Shown: positions 1-8,418, numbered from the stretch's first letter. The stretch: 64,000 bases of DNA from Pyxidicoccus trucidator (GCF_010894435.1 NZ_JAAIXZ010000003.1:434001-498000); one strand, 5' to 3'. Notes: a model not told the origin generated them from the sequence alone. Numbers and translations: made by a program.

Positions 1-1569
1 AGCGCGGGCGCCGAGCGCGAGCGGCTGCTGGTGGAGGTGGCGCGGGCGCACGCGGGGGCGGAGGCCGAGCGCACGCGTCTGCGCAACCTGCTCGAGGCGG
101 CGCCAGCGGTCATCTGCACGCTGCGGGGGCCCGAGCACGTCTTCGAGCTGGCCAACCCGCTCTACCAGGAGCTGGTCTCCGGCAAGCGCTCCTTGCGGGG
201 CCGCACCGTCGCCGAGGCGCTGCCGGAGGTCGCGGAGCAGGGCTTCATCCAGTTGCTGGATGACGTGTACCGCACGGGGAAGCCCTTCGTCGGGCAGGAG
301 GTGCGCCTGCTGCTGGACCGTCAGGGGACGGGGCACCTCGAGGAGACGTTCCTGACCTTCATCTACCAGGCGCGGCGTGGGGTGGGGGGTGAGGTGGAGG
401 GCATCGACGTCTTCGCTTTCGAGGTGACGGAGCAGGTCCTGGCCCGGCGGCGGGCGGAGTCCGTCGCGGACGCCTTGCGGCGGAGTGAGGAGCGCAGCCG
501 CATGGTGGAGCAGGCGGCGGGCGTCGGCACGTGGGAGCTCGACCTCGCCACCCGGTGGCTGCGGATGGACGCAATCACCCGCGAGCTCCTCGCGCTGCCG
601 GGGGAGGATGACCTGTCGCTGGAGGCCGTCCTCGCCGTCATCCTCGCCGAGGACCGGGGACACGTGGTGGAGGCGATAGAGTCCGCGCTGCGGGGCGAGC
701 GCGCCGGTGCCTTCGCCGTCGAGTACCGCGTCGCCACGCCCGGCGGCGCGGTGCGCTGGGTGGAGGGGCGGGGGCGCGCGTACTTCGACGCTGGCGGCCG
801 GCCCGAGCGCTTCCTGGGCACGGCCATGGACATCTCCGTGCGCAAGGAGGCCGAGCAGCAGACGCGCCGGAGCGCCGAGTTCGAGCAGCAGCTCATCGGC
901 ATCGTCTCGCATGACTTGCGCAACCCGTTGAGCTCCATCCTCCTGGGCGCGCAGACGGTGTTGCGCGGGGAAGGGCTGAGTGAGCGGCAGCTCCGCAATA
1001 CGCTGCGCATCCAGACTTCCGCCGAGCGCGCGGTGCGGATGATTCACGACCTGCTCGACTTCACCCAGGCGCGCATGACGGGCGGGCTCCCGGTGCGGCC
1101 CGAGCCCCTGGACCTGCATGCCCTGGTCCGGCAGGTGGTGGACGAGGTGCAGGTGTCCCATCCGGAGCGCACCGTGCGGTTGGAGCAGCAGGGAGAGGGC
1201 CGGGGCGCGTGGGATGCGGGCCGCGTGGCGCAGGTGGTGAGCAACCTGCTCTCCAATGCACTCGCGTACAGCCCCGCGGACACGCTCGTGACGGTGACGA
1301 CGCGAGGCGAGGCGGAGGCGCTGGTGCTCGAGGTGCACAACACGGGCTCACCCATTCCCGCCGACGTCCTGCCGCGCCTCTTCCGGCCCATGGAGCGCGG
1401 CGTCCCCACGGACAGCACCCGCCGCAGCGTGGGGCTGGGGCTCTACATCGTGGACCAGGTGGTGCGCTCCCACGGTGGGCGCGTGGAGGTGCGCTCCAGC
1501 GTCGAGCAGGGCACCGTCTTCACGGTGCGGCTGCCGCGCAACGTCAAGGGTTCGGCGCCCGGCGGTTAG
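1..1569 (+). CDS. PAS-domain sensor histidine kinase (5' end outside window)
   Basis: The reading frame is open from base 1, so the true start lies upstream. Numbering codons from base 1, a first PAS-like module (about 30-145) ends with the motif EVTEQVLARR. A second PAS/PAC module (about 170-285) contains GTWELD and WVEGRGR. The HisKA dimerisation helix follows, with phospho-acceptor His304 in IVSHDLRNP, then an HATPase domain with N-box NLLSNAL and G-box GLGLYIV near the C-terminus. No membrane segment is visible, so it is probably a cytoplasmic sensor. The kinase half closely resembles that of the gene at 2676-4226, which suggests paralogy. Its TAG stop (1567-1569) overlaps the stop of the convergent antitoxin gene. 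Ligand and partner are unknown. Confidence 0.9.
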   Translation, partial: SAGAERERLLVEVARAHAGAEAERTRLRNLLEAAPAVICTLRGPEHVFELANPLYQELVSGKRSLRGRTVAEALPEVAEQGFIQLLDDVYRTGKPFVGQEVRLLLDRQGTGHLEETFLTFIYQARRGVGGEVEGIDVFAFEVTEQVLARRRAESVADALRRSEERSRMVEQAAGVGTWELDLATRWLRMDAITRELLALPGEDDLSLEAVLAVILAEDRGHVVEAIESALRGERAGAFAVEYRVATPGGAVRWVEGRGRAYFDAGGRPERFLGTAMDISVRKEAEQQTRRSAEFEQQLIGIVSHDLRNPLSSILLGAQTVLRGEGLSERQLRNTLRIQTSAERAVRMIHDLLDFTQARMTGGLPVRPEPLDLHALVRQVVDEVQVSHPERTVRLEQQGEGRGAWDAGRVAQVVSNLLSNALAYSPADTLVTVTTRGEAEALVLEVHNTGSPIPADVLPRLFRPMERGVPTDSTRRSVGLGLYIVDQVVRSHGGRVEVRSSVEQGTVFTVRLPRNVKGSAPGG

Positions 1570-2063
1570 CCTGGCGCGGCCTGCTCCACCGTCCAGCCCT
1601 GCTTCTTCGGCTTGAGGCGCACGCGCAGCGGGGTGGCCTCGGTGGTCGCGACATGTTCGAGCCGCTCCAGCGGGTACTCCTTCACGGGGTGCTCACGCAC
1701 GGCCATCAGCCGCAGCAGCCGCTCCGCCATGGGGCCCATGGCGAGGGGCTTGTCGGTCCGCTCCCAGCGGGACACCGTCTCCTTCGTCACGCCCATGCGC
1801 CGGGCCAGGTCGGTGCCCGACATTCCCAGGTAGGTGCGCAGGAAGCGGATCTCCCTCGCCGTGAGCCCCGCCTCCTTGCGCGCGAGCAGCAGGGCGAGCT
1901 GCGTATGGAGCTGCTCGACGTTCGAGTAGCTGATCTCCTCCTCGCCGCAGGCCGGGCAGTGGCGGACCTGGACGCCCTCGACGATGACGCCCTCCAGCCC
2001 CGCGTAGGCCCTCCGCGTCTCCTGCCGGGACGTCATGCTCCCACCGCACTGCGTGCACTTCAT
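1566..2063 (-). CDS. MqsA-like type II antitoxin / transcriptional repressor
   Basis: The 165-residue protein has an N-terminal zinc-finger of the YgiT/MqsA type: one CxxC pair near residue 3 (KCTQCGG) and another near residue 37 (HCPACGEEE). A C-terminal XRE-type helix-turn-helix follows (about residues 70-125; GMSGTDLARRMGVTKETVSRWER). In this family the zinc domain contacts the toxin and the HTH represses the operon. The start at 2063 forms a 4-bp ATGA overlap with the stop of the upstream DUF4258 gene, indicating translational coupling. An in-frame ATG at 2078 is less likely. The toxin-first gene order matches mqsRA. The stop overlaps that of the convergent kinase gene. Confidence 0.82.
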   Translation of the reverse strand: MKCTQCGGSMTSRQETRRAYAGLEGVIVEGVQVRHCPACGEEEISYSNVEQLHTQLALLLARKEAGLTAREIRFLRTYLGMSGTDLARRMGVTKETVSRWERTDKPLAMGPMAERLLRLMAVREHPVKEYPLERLEHVATTEATPLRVRLKPKKQGWTVEQAAPG

Positions 2064-2362
2064 CGCTTCTTCCTCCATGCCGTGATGACCACCAGCTCCG
2101 TGTCGTCCCGGAACGCCACGACGACACACAGCAGCCCGGTGTGCACCCGGTAGGTCCAGTCCACCTGCCCCATCTCCGCCGGCTCGGTGATGTGGCCTCC
2201 CCGCAGCACGTTCGTCACGTCGACCTCTGTCAGGTCGTCCTTCTCCAGCTCCTCTCGCGCGTGACGCGAGTAACCCACCCGCCCAGCTCTCAGGATGGCC
2301 GAGATGCGCTTTCGGGCCGCGTTCGCGGTCAACGCCCTTTCATCATCAATAGTTGATGCCAT
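2060..2362 (-). CDS. DUF4258-type toxin candidate (MqsR-like partner)
   Basis: A 100-residue basic protein whose centre matches the DUF4258 pattern: YSRHAREELEKDDLTEVDVTNVL, then a beta-rich end with VHTGLLCVVVAF and ELVVITAW. DUF4258 proteins share the compact RelE/MqsR-like RNase fold and sit next to MqsA-type antitoxins. Toxin activity here is inferred from that neighbourhood, not seen. The gene is first in a two-gene operon and overlaps the antitoxin by 4 bp. Its start region carries a repeated palindrome (2344-2374) suited to autoregulation. The N-terminal 20 residues are an extra helix not obviously part of the core fold. Confidence 0.75.
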   Translation of the reverse strand: MASTIDDERALTANAARKRISAILRAGRVGYSRHAREELEKDDLTEVDVTNVLRGGHITEPAEMGQVDWTYRVHTGLLCVVVAFRDDTELVVITAWRKKR

Positions 2363-2374
2363 ATCAATAGTTGC
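2344..2374 (-). promoter_or_regulatory. Putative operator: repeated ATCAA-TAG-TTGAT element
   Basis: A perfect 15-bp inverted repeat CATCAA-TAG-TTGATG lies at 2344-2358, inside the first codons of the toxin gene. A second copy, ATCAATAGTTG, begins 18 bp further on at 2363-2373, just upstream of the start codon. Two similar half-palindromic sites about two helical turns apart at the 5' end of a toxin-antitoxin operon fit binding by the dimeric MqsA-type HTH. The exact binding sequence is inference. Confidence 0.5.
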
Positions 2375-2675
2375 TCCAGGCGCTCATTGCAAGGCGCACC
2401 TCGCTCGCGGATGCCTCACCATGAGTTGATGAGCACGCGGTCATGCACCGCCTGGCCGCTTGCCCGACCTGGCCGTGTGTGCAGGACTCGTGCCTTGTGG
2501 GCGGCTGGAGTGGGGGCAGGACGTCCCGGTTTCGTGCTTCAGGGGATGCCGTCACGACGGGGCGCGCAGGTCGCGCGTGGACACGACGTCATCCATTCCT
2601 CCGGACCGGACCGGGTCCAGCGATGGGACGCCCGCATGGCACGCGCCAGGGACCTCCAGGTCGGAACGTCAGGCG
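2375..2675. other. Intergenic region, no gene seen
   Basis: About 300 bp between the toxin-antitoxin start and the end of the next minus-strand gene. It must contain the toxin-antitoxin promoter. I see no convincing -10/-35 pair, RNA gene or coding frame; the open frames crossing it are high-GC shadows. Confidence 0.4.
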
Positions 2676-4226
2676 CTACGGCGTGGCCGGCGGCACGTCC
2701 TGTCGCGGCAGCCGCACGGTGAAGGTGGTGCCGCGGCCGGGCGCGGAGTCCAGCTCCACCGTGCCACCGTGCGCGTCCACGAGGTGCCGGACGATGTAGA
2801 GCCCCAGGCCGATGGAGCGACTGGAGGCGCTCCCCGTTCTCAGTCCCCGGCGCATGGGCTCGAAGAGGGCCTCCTGGAGCTCCGCGGGGATGGGCTCGCC
2901 CCCGTTGTGGACGGAGAGGCGCCACTCGGCGTCGGTGCTCCACGCGCGCACGGTGACGGGCTCGCCCGTCGGGCCGTAGGTGAGCGCGTTGGAGAGCAGG
3001 TTGGTCATCACCTGCGCCATCCGGTCCGCGTCCCAGACGCCGTGCCCGTCGCCCGACAGCTCCAGCCGCACCTCGCGCTCCGGATGGGCCACGCGCAAGT
3101 CCTCCACCACGCCGCGCACCACGGGGTGCAGGTCCGAGGCCGTGCGCTCCAGGGTGATGCCTCCGCCCAGCCGCGCCTGGGTGAAGTCGAGCAGGTCTCG
3201 AATCATCCGGCTGGCCCGCTCGCCATTGGAGACGATTCGCCCGAGCTGCTTCCGGGTGCGCTCGTCGAAGTCCTCGCGGCGCTCCAGCGTGGACGCCGCC
3301 AGGAGCATGACGGAGAGCGGGTTGCGCAGGTCGTGCGAGACGATGCCGATGAGCTGCTGCTCGAAGTCCGCGCGCCGACGCAGCTCGTCCTCCACCCGCT
3401 TGCGCTCGGTGATGTCCTTGGCCACGCCGATGAAGCCCAGGTGCTCGCCGCGCTCGCCGCGCATCAGCGTGGTGTGGATGTCCACCCAGACGTCGGCGCC
3501 GTCCTTGCGCCGCCCCTTCCACTCACCCCGGTAGTCTTCTCCCGCGACGATGCGAGCGATGTCCCGGGTGGCCTCGGCCAGGTCCTGCTCCGGGTAGAGG
3601 CGCGCGGTGGTGCCGCCCAGCATCTCCTCCCGGGTGTAGCCGAAGAGGCGCTCGGCGCCGTGGTTCCAGTGGGTGATGCGGCCTTGCAGGTCCGTCACCA
3701 CCACGCTGTCGCGGACGTTGCGGAGGATGCTGGCCTGCTCGCGCAGCGTCGCGTTGGCCTGCTCGAGCTCGGCGCGCATGGCCCGCTCGGCATCCAGGAG
3801 GTTGGACTGCCGGCGCGCGGACGCCCGTGCGCGCAGCAGCGTGTGGAGGGTGGCCAGCAGCTCGGACGGGTCCACGGGAGCGACGAGGTAGCTGTCCGCG
3901 CCCCCCTGGAGCCCCTCCACCCGGTCCGTGGTGGAGGTGAAGGCCGAGGAGAGCTGGATGACGGGGATGGCGGCCGTCACCGCGTCCTGCTTCAGCCGCT
4001 GGCAGACCTCGAAGCCGAGCATGTCCGGCAGCCTCACGTCGAGCAGGACGGCGTCCGGCAGCTCGCGGGCACGGCGGAGCGCCTCTTCGCCGCTCGGCGC
4101 CTCCACCGTGGCGAAGCCCGCCTGCTTCAGCGTGACGCAGAGCAGGTAGCGGCTCGCCTCGTGGTCGTCGACCACGAGAATCACGGGCGCGGGACGGGTG
4201 GACGGGCGTGTGCCTTCGGAGACCAT
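2676..4226 (-). CDS. Hybrid REC-PAS-histidine kinase
   Basis: A 516-residue soluble protein. The N-terminal receiver domain (about 15-130) has the acidic pocket VVDDHE and phospho-acceptor Asp63 in LLDVRLPD. A short coiled linker (135-165) leads to one PAS/PAC domain (about 168-280; NHGAERLFGYTREEML and GVAKDITERKR). HisKA has His298 in IVSHDLRNP, followed by HATPase with NLLSNAL and GLGLYIVRHLV. A receiver at the N-terminus means the kinase is probably controlled by an upstream phosphodonor. The kinase core is similar to that of the gene at 1-1569, and the two flank the toxin-antitoxin pair. The ATG at 4226 is accepted for lack of a better start. Confidence 0.9.
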   Translation of the reverse strand: MVSEGTRPSTRPAPVILVVDDHEASRYLLCVTLKQAGFATVEAPSGEEALRRARELPDAVLLDVRLPDMLGFEVCQRLKQDAVTAAIPVIQLSSAFTSTTDRVEGLQGGADSYLVAPVDPSELLATLHTLLRARASARRQSNLLDAERAMRAELEQANATLREQASILRNVRDSVVVTDLQGRITHWNHGAERLFGYTREEMLGGTTARLYPEQDLAEATRDIARIVAGEDYRGEWKGRRKDGADVWVDIHTTLMRGERGEHLGFIGVAKDITERKRVEDELRRRADFEQQLIGIVSHDLRNPLSVMLLAASTLERREDFDERTRKQLGRIVSNGERASRMIRDLLDFTQARLGGGITLERTASDLHPVVRGVVEDLRVAHPEREVRLELSGDGHGVWDADRMAQVMTNLLSNALTYGPTGEPVTVRAWSTDAEWRLSVHNGGEPIPAELQEALFEPMRRGLRTGSASSRSIGLGLYIVRHLVDAHGGTVELDSAPGRGTTFTVRLPRQDVPPATP

Positions 4227-4473
4227 CTCAGGGAAGGATTACCCGCTCTCTTTCGGGTTTCTTCCGCGTCCCACCGGTGATGTCGGGTACTGGTGCGAGC
4301 AAGCGCCCGGTGCCCGGTGACGCACACGTCACGGCGGGGCTGAGGAGGCAAGACACGCACCGGGCGTGAAGGAGGCCGGGCGGGCGGCGGGTGGGAAAAG
4401 CGGGCCCGGCGGGTGGCCGGGGAGGGCAAAACGGGGTACGGACGCGGCGGTGAAGGGGCGCGGTGACAGTTTT

Positions 4474-4502
4474 CCGGGGCCCCGGTGTTCCCTTTCGCGA
4501 AA
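4474..4502. promoter_or_regulatory. Paired palindromes upstream of the sigma factor gene
   Basis: CCGGGGCCCCGG (4474-4485) and TTTCGCGAAA (4493-4502) are perfect palindromes 7 bp apart, ending about 20 bp before the sigma gene start. They may be operator or promoter elements of the operon. The rest of the 4227-4521 gap shows nothing else recognisable. Confidence 0.3.
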
Positions 4503-4521
4503 CGAGGGAGGCGCGACTCCG

Positions 4522-5007
4522 GTGTCAATCGATGTGGAGGCCTACTACCGCCGCTACGGCCCCCAGGTGCTCCGGCGCTGCCGCTTCCTCCTGCGTGACG
4601 AGGAGAAGGCCGTGGACGCCATGCACGACGTCTTCGTGCAGCTCTTGCGCTACCGGGGGGCGCTGAAGGACAGCGCACCTTCCAGCCTGCTGCACCGCAT
4701 CGCCACCACCGTGTGCCTCAACAAGCTGCGCGGGGCGAAGCGGCGGCCGGAGGACCGGGAGGACGAGCTGGTGCTGCAGATTGCCTCCGCGGAGGACCCC
4801 GAGTCGCGCACCGCGGCGCGAGGCGTGCTGGACCGGCTCTTCGGCCGGGTGCCCGCCTCCAGCCAGGACATCGCCGTGCTGCACCTGGTGGATGGAATGA
4901 CGCTGGAGGAGACGGCCCGCGAGGTGGGCATGTCCGTGTCCGGTGTGCGCAAGCGCCTGCGCGCGCTGTCCGCCGTGCTGCAAGAGCTCGAGCTGGAGGC
5001 CGCATGA
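4522..5007 (+). CDS. ECF-type RNA polymerase sigma factor
   Basis: A 161-residue sigma-70-family protein with only regions 2 and 4, as in extracytoplasmic-function sigmas. Region 2 (about 5-70) includes YYRRYGPQVLRRCRFLL and DAMHDVFVQLLRYRG. Region 4 (about 110-155) includes LHLVDGMTLEETAREVGMSVSGVRKRL, the -35-binding HTH. The GTG start at 4522 is preferred because the protein then begins directly at the conserved region and a GAGGGAGG Shine-Dalgarno lies upstream. An ATG 52 codons earlier would add a low-complexity tail. The stop overlaps the next gene by 4 bp, so sigma and its probable membrane regulator are co-translated. Confidence 0.9.
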   Translation: MSIDVEAYYRRYGPQVLRRCRFLLRDEEKAVDAMHDVFVQLLRYRGALKDSAPSSLLHRIATTVCLNKLRGAKRRPEDREDELVLQIASAEDPESRTAARGVLDRLFGRVPASSQDIAVLHLVDGMTLEETAREVGMSVSGVRKRLRALSAVLQELELEAA

Positions 5008-5828
5008 ACTCCCCCCAACGCACGCCCGACTGGCTGCTGGAGCGAATCGCCCTGGGCGAGCTGTCCCCCGAGGAGCTGGCCGCCGCGCGCGCCCGGCTGG
5101 CCCGGGAGCCCGACGGACCGGCGCGCCTGGCCGCGCTGGAGGCCGACTCGCGCGCCACGCTGGAGCGGCTGCCACCCCGACAGGTGGTGCGTGAAATCGA
5201 GGCTCGCGCCTCCTCGGCGGCGGCCTCCGCGTCCCGGAAGGAGGCCCGCCCCCCTTCGCGGCGCCTGGCACCGGCGTGGGGCCTCCTGGTGCCGGCGCTC
5301 GCCACCGTGGCCCTCTTCGTCCTGGCACGCCCGGACGACCTGGCGGACTCAGGACCGGACCGGCTGACGACGTCCGGCGACTCCTTCGAGACGACGCGCA
5401 TCAAGGGGCTGGCGCCCCAGCTCGTCGTCCACCGCCAGGCCGCCGCGGGCTCCGAGCGCCTCACCGACGGGGCTCCCGCCGCCGCGGGTGACGTGGTGCA
5501 GCTGGCGTACGTGGCCGCGGGCCGCACCCACGGCGTCATCCTCTCCGTGGACGGGCGTGGCTCCGTCACCCTGCATGCGCCGGACGTGGGAAGTCACTCG
5601 GTGGCACTCGCGCCGTCAGGCACCCACATGCTGCCCCGCGCGTACGAGCTGGATGACGCGCCGCGCTTCGAGCGCTTCTTCTTCGTCACCGCCGAGGCCC
5701 CCTTCGACGTGGAGCCGGTGCTGGCGGCGGCCCGGGCGCTGGCGGAGGGCTCGGACGCCCGCTCGGGTGAATTGTCTTTGCCCGAGGGCTTGACGCAGGT
5801 GTCCTTCACGCTGGAAAAGCAGAGGTGA
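5004..5828 (+). CDS. Membrane anti-sigma-like protein with DUF4384-like periplasmic domain
   Basis: A 274-residue protein whose ATG forms an ATGA overlap with the sigma gene. The N-terminal about 70 residues are helical and resemble anti-sigma zinc-less cytoplasmic domains (WLLERIALGELSPEELAAAR). One membrane segment follows at about 91-107 (LLVPALATVALFVLA). The exported part ends in a beta-rich domain (about 155-260) with GDVVQLAYVAAGRTHGVIL and RFERFFFVTAEAPFDVEPVL, resembling DUF4384 or ActD-like proteins of myxobacteria. The topology and coupling suggest it restrains the sigma factor and senses an envelope signal. That role is inferred from context. Confidence 0.72.
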   Translation: MNSPQRTPDWLLERIALGELSPEELAAARARLAREPDGPARLAALEADSRATLERLPPRQVVREIEARASSAAASASRKEARPPSRRLAPAWGLLVPALATVALFVLARPDDLADSGPDRLTTSGDSFETTRIKGLAPQLVVHRQAAAGSERLTDGAPAAAGDVVQLAYVAAGRTHGVILSVDGRGSVTLHAPDVGSHSVALAPSGTHMLPRAYELDDAPRFERFFFVTAEAPFDVEPVLAAARALAEGSDARSGELSLPEGLTQVSFTLEKQR

Positions 5829-6439
5829 TGAAATCCTTTGCGCTCCTCGCATCGTGGCTGTGGGCAGGGGCGGCGGTCGCCGGGGAGCTTCCGGTGGCTT
5901 CCCGCCTGATGCCGGTAGCGGGTGGGCCCCGCCTCGCGCAGGCGGCGGGCGGGCCCGACACGGCGGCGACGTCGCGGGCGCTGCGCAAGGGCAAGGTGCA
6001 CGTCGAGCTGTGGGCCAGCGACATCCAGGTCACCAACCTGGCCGTGAAGTTCGGCGGCGGGCCGTTCTACCTGACGCTGCTGTCGGGCTTCGAGCCGGGG
6101 CGGGACGCGCGCTTCAGCTTCGGCGCGGGGCTGGGCGGGCACCTGACGCTGGGCCACCGGCTGTGGGTGGACGGGGACGTGACGGGCGGCGCCGTCCAGC
6201 CGGTGCAGAAGCCGCTGGAGGGTGACGGCGGCAACGTGCTGGGGCAGGCGCGGCTGATGCTCGGCTTCCAGGTGCTGCCGCGCCTGGCCGTGTTCGCCGG
6301 GCCCACCTACAACCTGTGGTTCGTGTGGGGACAGCCGGACTTCGACTCCATCACCCGGATTTCGGTGAGCGAGAGCCAGCCGGAGCCGGACCGGCGCATC
6401 CAGCACTGGCCCGGACTCCAGGTGGGGCTGCACATCTGA
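5828..6439 (+). CDS. Exported protein of unknown function, third gene of the sigma operon
   Basis: About 203 residues. A Sec signal peptide (MKSFALLASWLWAGAAVAG) is followed by alternating hydrophobic/glycine stretches such as FYLTLLSGFEPG, FGAGLGGHLTLGHRLW and LAVFAGPTYNLWFVWG. These look like the strands of a small outer-membrane beta-barrel. The ATG at 5828 shares its A with the upstream TGA stop, and a GTG at 5825 is in frame. It is the third coupled gene of the sigma/anti-sigma operon, so it is probably an envelope component sensed or produced by the pathway. I do not recognise a family. Confidence 0.7.
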   Translation: MKSFALLASWLWAGAAVAGELPVASRLMPVAGGPRLAQAAGGPDTAATSRALRKGKVHVELWASDIQVTNLAVKFGGGPFYLTLLSGFEPGRDARFSFGAGLGGHLTLGHRLWVDGDVTGGAVQPVQKPLEGDGGNVLGQARLMLGFQVLPRLAVFAGPTYNLWFVWGQPDFDSITRISVSESQPEPDRRIQHWPGLQVGLHI

Positions 6440-6466
6440 GGAGCCGGGCCGTGTGGCCCCGCGCCT

Positions 6467-6961
6467 TCAGTCGGCGAGCTTGCCGACCTTGAGGACGGTG
6501 GCGGCGCCCGCGGGGCCGGCGTTCTGCTTCGTCTCCAGGGTGGCCTCCACCTTGAGGCCCTCGCCCATTTCCGTCTGCTGCGTCAGGGACTGGGTGCGCT
6601 CGTCGGAGCCGCCCGTCACGGCGGACAGGTCCAGCTCGTGAATCATCATGGGCTCGGAGCCCGGCTTGTCCGCGCGGGTGGCGTTGAAATAGGGGCAGGG
6701 GGTGGTCATGCAGCGCACGCCGCTGTTCTTGACGATGTACACGGCGCTCTCACCCGGCCGCGCCTCGGCGGCGGGGGTGGGGGCCGCGGCGGCGGTGCCG
6801 GGCTCGTTGCCCGGAGGCGCGGAGTCGGAGGGCGCGGCGGCCGTCTCCGTGGACGGGGTGCCGGGCTCGCTCGCCGGGGTGCCCGGGGTGGAGGAGGGCT
6901 TGCTACAGCCGGCGGCGAAGCCAAGGGCGAGGGCGGCGAGCAGCAGCGGGCGGACGTTCAT
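6467..6961 (-). CDS. Lipoprotein, hypothetical
   Basis: A 164-residue lipoprotein. The signal peptide ends in lipobox FAAGC with lipidated Cys19, then a Pro/Ser/Thr/Ala-rich linker to about residue 70. A small globular domain begins VYIVKNSGVRCMTTPCPYF, whose two Cys may form a disulphide, and ends in KVGKLAD. The CxTTPCPxF signature is typical of a small domain found in myxobacterial lipoproteins (DUF6748-like, uncertain). It is convergent with the sigma operon and divergent from dnaN. Confidence 0.7.
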   Translation of the reverse strand: MNVRPLLLAALALGFAAGCSKPSSTPGTPASEPGTPSTETAAAPSDSAPPGNEPGTAAAAPTPAAEARPGESAVYIVKNSGVRCMTTPCPYFNATRADKPGSEPMMIHELDLSAVTGGSDERTQSLTQQTEMGEGLKVEATLETKQNAGPAGAATVLKVGKLAD

Positions 6962-7154
6962 GGGGGCTCCAGAAAGGGAAGGGGGCTCAGTGTCCTCTGG
7001 TTGTGTAACCGGGGCCAGCCCGCAGCGGAGACGTGGGATGGTGACTCGCGGTCAGCTGCACGTGAGGACCTGAACCCCTGGACAGGGACTCTCCGTGTGG
7101 ATTCACTGCGCGACCGGGCCTGGACAGTGAGGCTTCAGAGGGCGTTTCCGTTCA

Positions 7155-7183
7155 TTGACGAGCCCTCGGGCAGGGGCTACATC
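7155..7183 (+). promoter_or_regulatory. Putative sigma-70 promoter for dnaN
   Basis: TTGACG at 7155-7160 and TACATC at 7178-7183 are separated by exactly 17 bp and lie 51 bp upstream of dnaN. The -35 matches consensus at five of six positions; the -10 is weak. The surrounding 6962-7233 interval shows no other feature and no clear cluster of DnaA boxes. Confidence 0.4.
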
Positions 7184-7233
7184 CGGCCTCATTGATCGGC
7201 CCCTTGGGCCGTGACCTGTAAGGACACCTTCCG

Positions 7234-8340
7234 ATGGAATTCCGCATCGCCGCCGACGAGCTGAAGAGAGCCCTCCACCGCGCTCAGGGCATCGTGGAGC
7301 GCAAGACGACGATGCCCATCCTCGCGAACGTGCTCGTCAACGCGAACAAGGGCGGCATCACCGTCACGGCGTTCGACCTGGACATCGGCATCGTCTCCGA
7401 GCACCCCGCCGAGGTCATCAAGACGGGCGCCGTCACCCTCAGCGCCAAGTACGTCTTCGACATCGTCCAGAACCTCCCGGACGCCCAGGTCACCCTCAAG
7501 AAGCTGGCCAACAACTACGTCGACATCTCCAGTGGCTCGGCCCACTTCAAGATTGTCGGCATGGCCGCCGAGGAGTACCCCAAGCTGCCCAAGGAGGAGA
7601 GCGCCCCCATGGTGCAGGTGGGCGGCAACACCCTCCTGGAGATGATCAAGAAGACGCAGTTCGCCATCTCCAGCGACGAGACGCGCTACATCCTCAACGG
7701 CGTCTTCTTCGAGCCCCAGGCCGACGGCAAGGTCCGCATGGTCGCCACCGACGGCCACCGCCTGTCGCTCATCGAGCGCGAGGTGCCGGGCGACTTCAAG
7801 CTCAAGAGCGGCGTCATCATCCCCCGCAAGGGCCTGATGGAGCTCAAGCGCCTGCTCGACGAGGCCCCCGACGCTGAGTGCCACCTGGGCTTCGCGGAGA
7901 ACTCGGCCCTGTTCAAGAAGCCGGGCCTGTCCATGGTGATGCGCCTCATCGACGGGCAGTTCCCCGAGTACCAGCGCGTCATCCCCAAGCAGGGTGAGAA
8001 GGTCGTCCTCGTGCCCAAGGTGCGCTTCCTGGAGGGCCTCAAGCGCATCGCCCTGCTGTCGGCGGACAAGAGCAACGCCGTGCGCATCGGCCTGGAGGAC
8101 AACAAGCTCGTCATCACCGCGAGCAACCCGGACCTGGGCGAGGCGAAGGACGTGCTGGAGCTGGCCTACCGCGGCACGGACATCACCATCGGCTTCAACG
8201 CGCGCTACCTCATGGACGTGCTCGCCGTCACCGAGACGGACGAGGTCTCCTTCGAGCTGGGCGACGAGCACAGCCCGGGCGTCCTCCACGCCCCCGGCGA
8301 CCGCAGCTTCACCGCCGTCGTCATGCCCATGCGCGTCTGA
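7234..8340 (+). CDS. dnaN: DNA polymerase III beta subunit (sliding clamp)
   Basis: A 368-residue protein of full clamp length. It begins with the typical MEFRIAADELKRALHRAQGIVERKTTMPIL and has the conserved SDETRYILNGVFFE and MVATDGHRLSL segments. It ends with the family-typical C-terminus PGDRSFTAVVMPMRV, where the MPM pocket residues bind clamp partners. The clamp dimer encircles DNA and tethers the replicase and repair enzymes. AAGGA precedes the ATG. Unlike the dnaA-dnaN-recF-gyrB order of many bacteria, it stands alone, with lipoprotein and sulfatase genes beside it and recF about 9 kb downstream. Confidence 0.98.
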   Translation: MEFRIAADELKRALHRAQGIVERKTTMPILANVLVNANKGGITVTAFDLDIGIVSEHPAEVIKTGAVTLSAKYVFDIVQNLPDAQVTLKKLANNYVDISSGSAHFKIVGMAAEEYPKLPKEESAPMVQVGGNTLLEMIKKTQFAISSDETRYILNGVFFEPQADGKVRMVATDGHRLSLIEREVPGDFKLKSGVIIPRKGLMELKRLLDEAPDAECHLGFAENSALFKKPGLSMVMRLIDGQFPEYQRVIPKQGEKVVLVPKVRFLEGLKRIALLSADKSNAVRIGLEDNKLVITASNPDLGEAKDVLELAYRGTDITIGFNARYLMDVLAVTETDEVSFELGDEHSPGVLHAPGDRSFTAVVMPMRV

Positions 8341-8418
8341 GCCTTGACGCCGGCACGGCGGCGGGGGCTGTCGCGCCCTCCACCGCCGTCCGGGGTCTTC
8401 ATCTCCGCGAGGGAGGGC

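Noticed and set aside
6962-7233. Replication origin next to dnaN
   Set aside because: I looked for clustered DnaA boxes (TTATNCACA) and an AT-rich unwinding element. Only one loosely similar site (TGTGGATTC) was seen, and dnaA is not adjacent.
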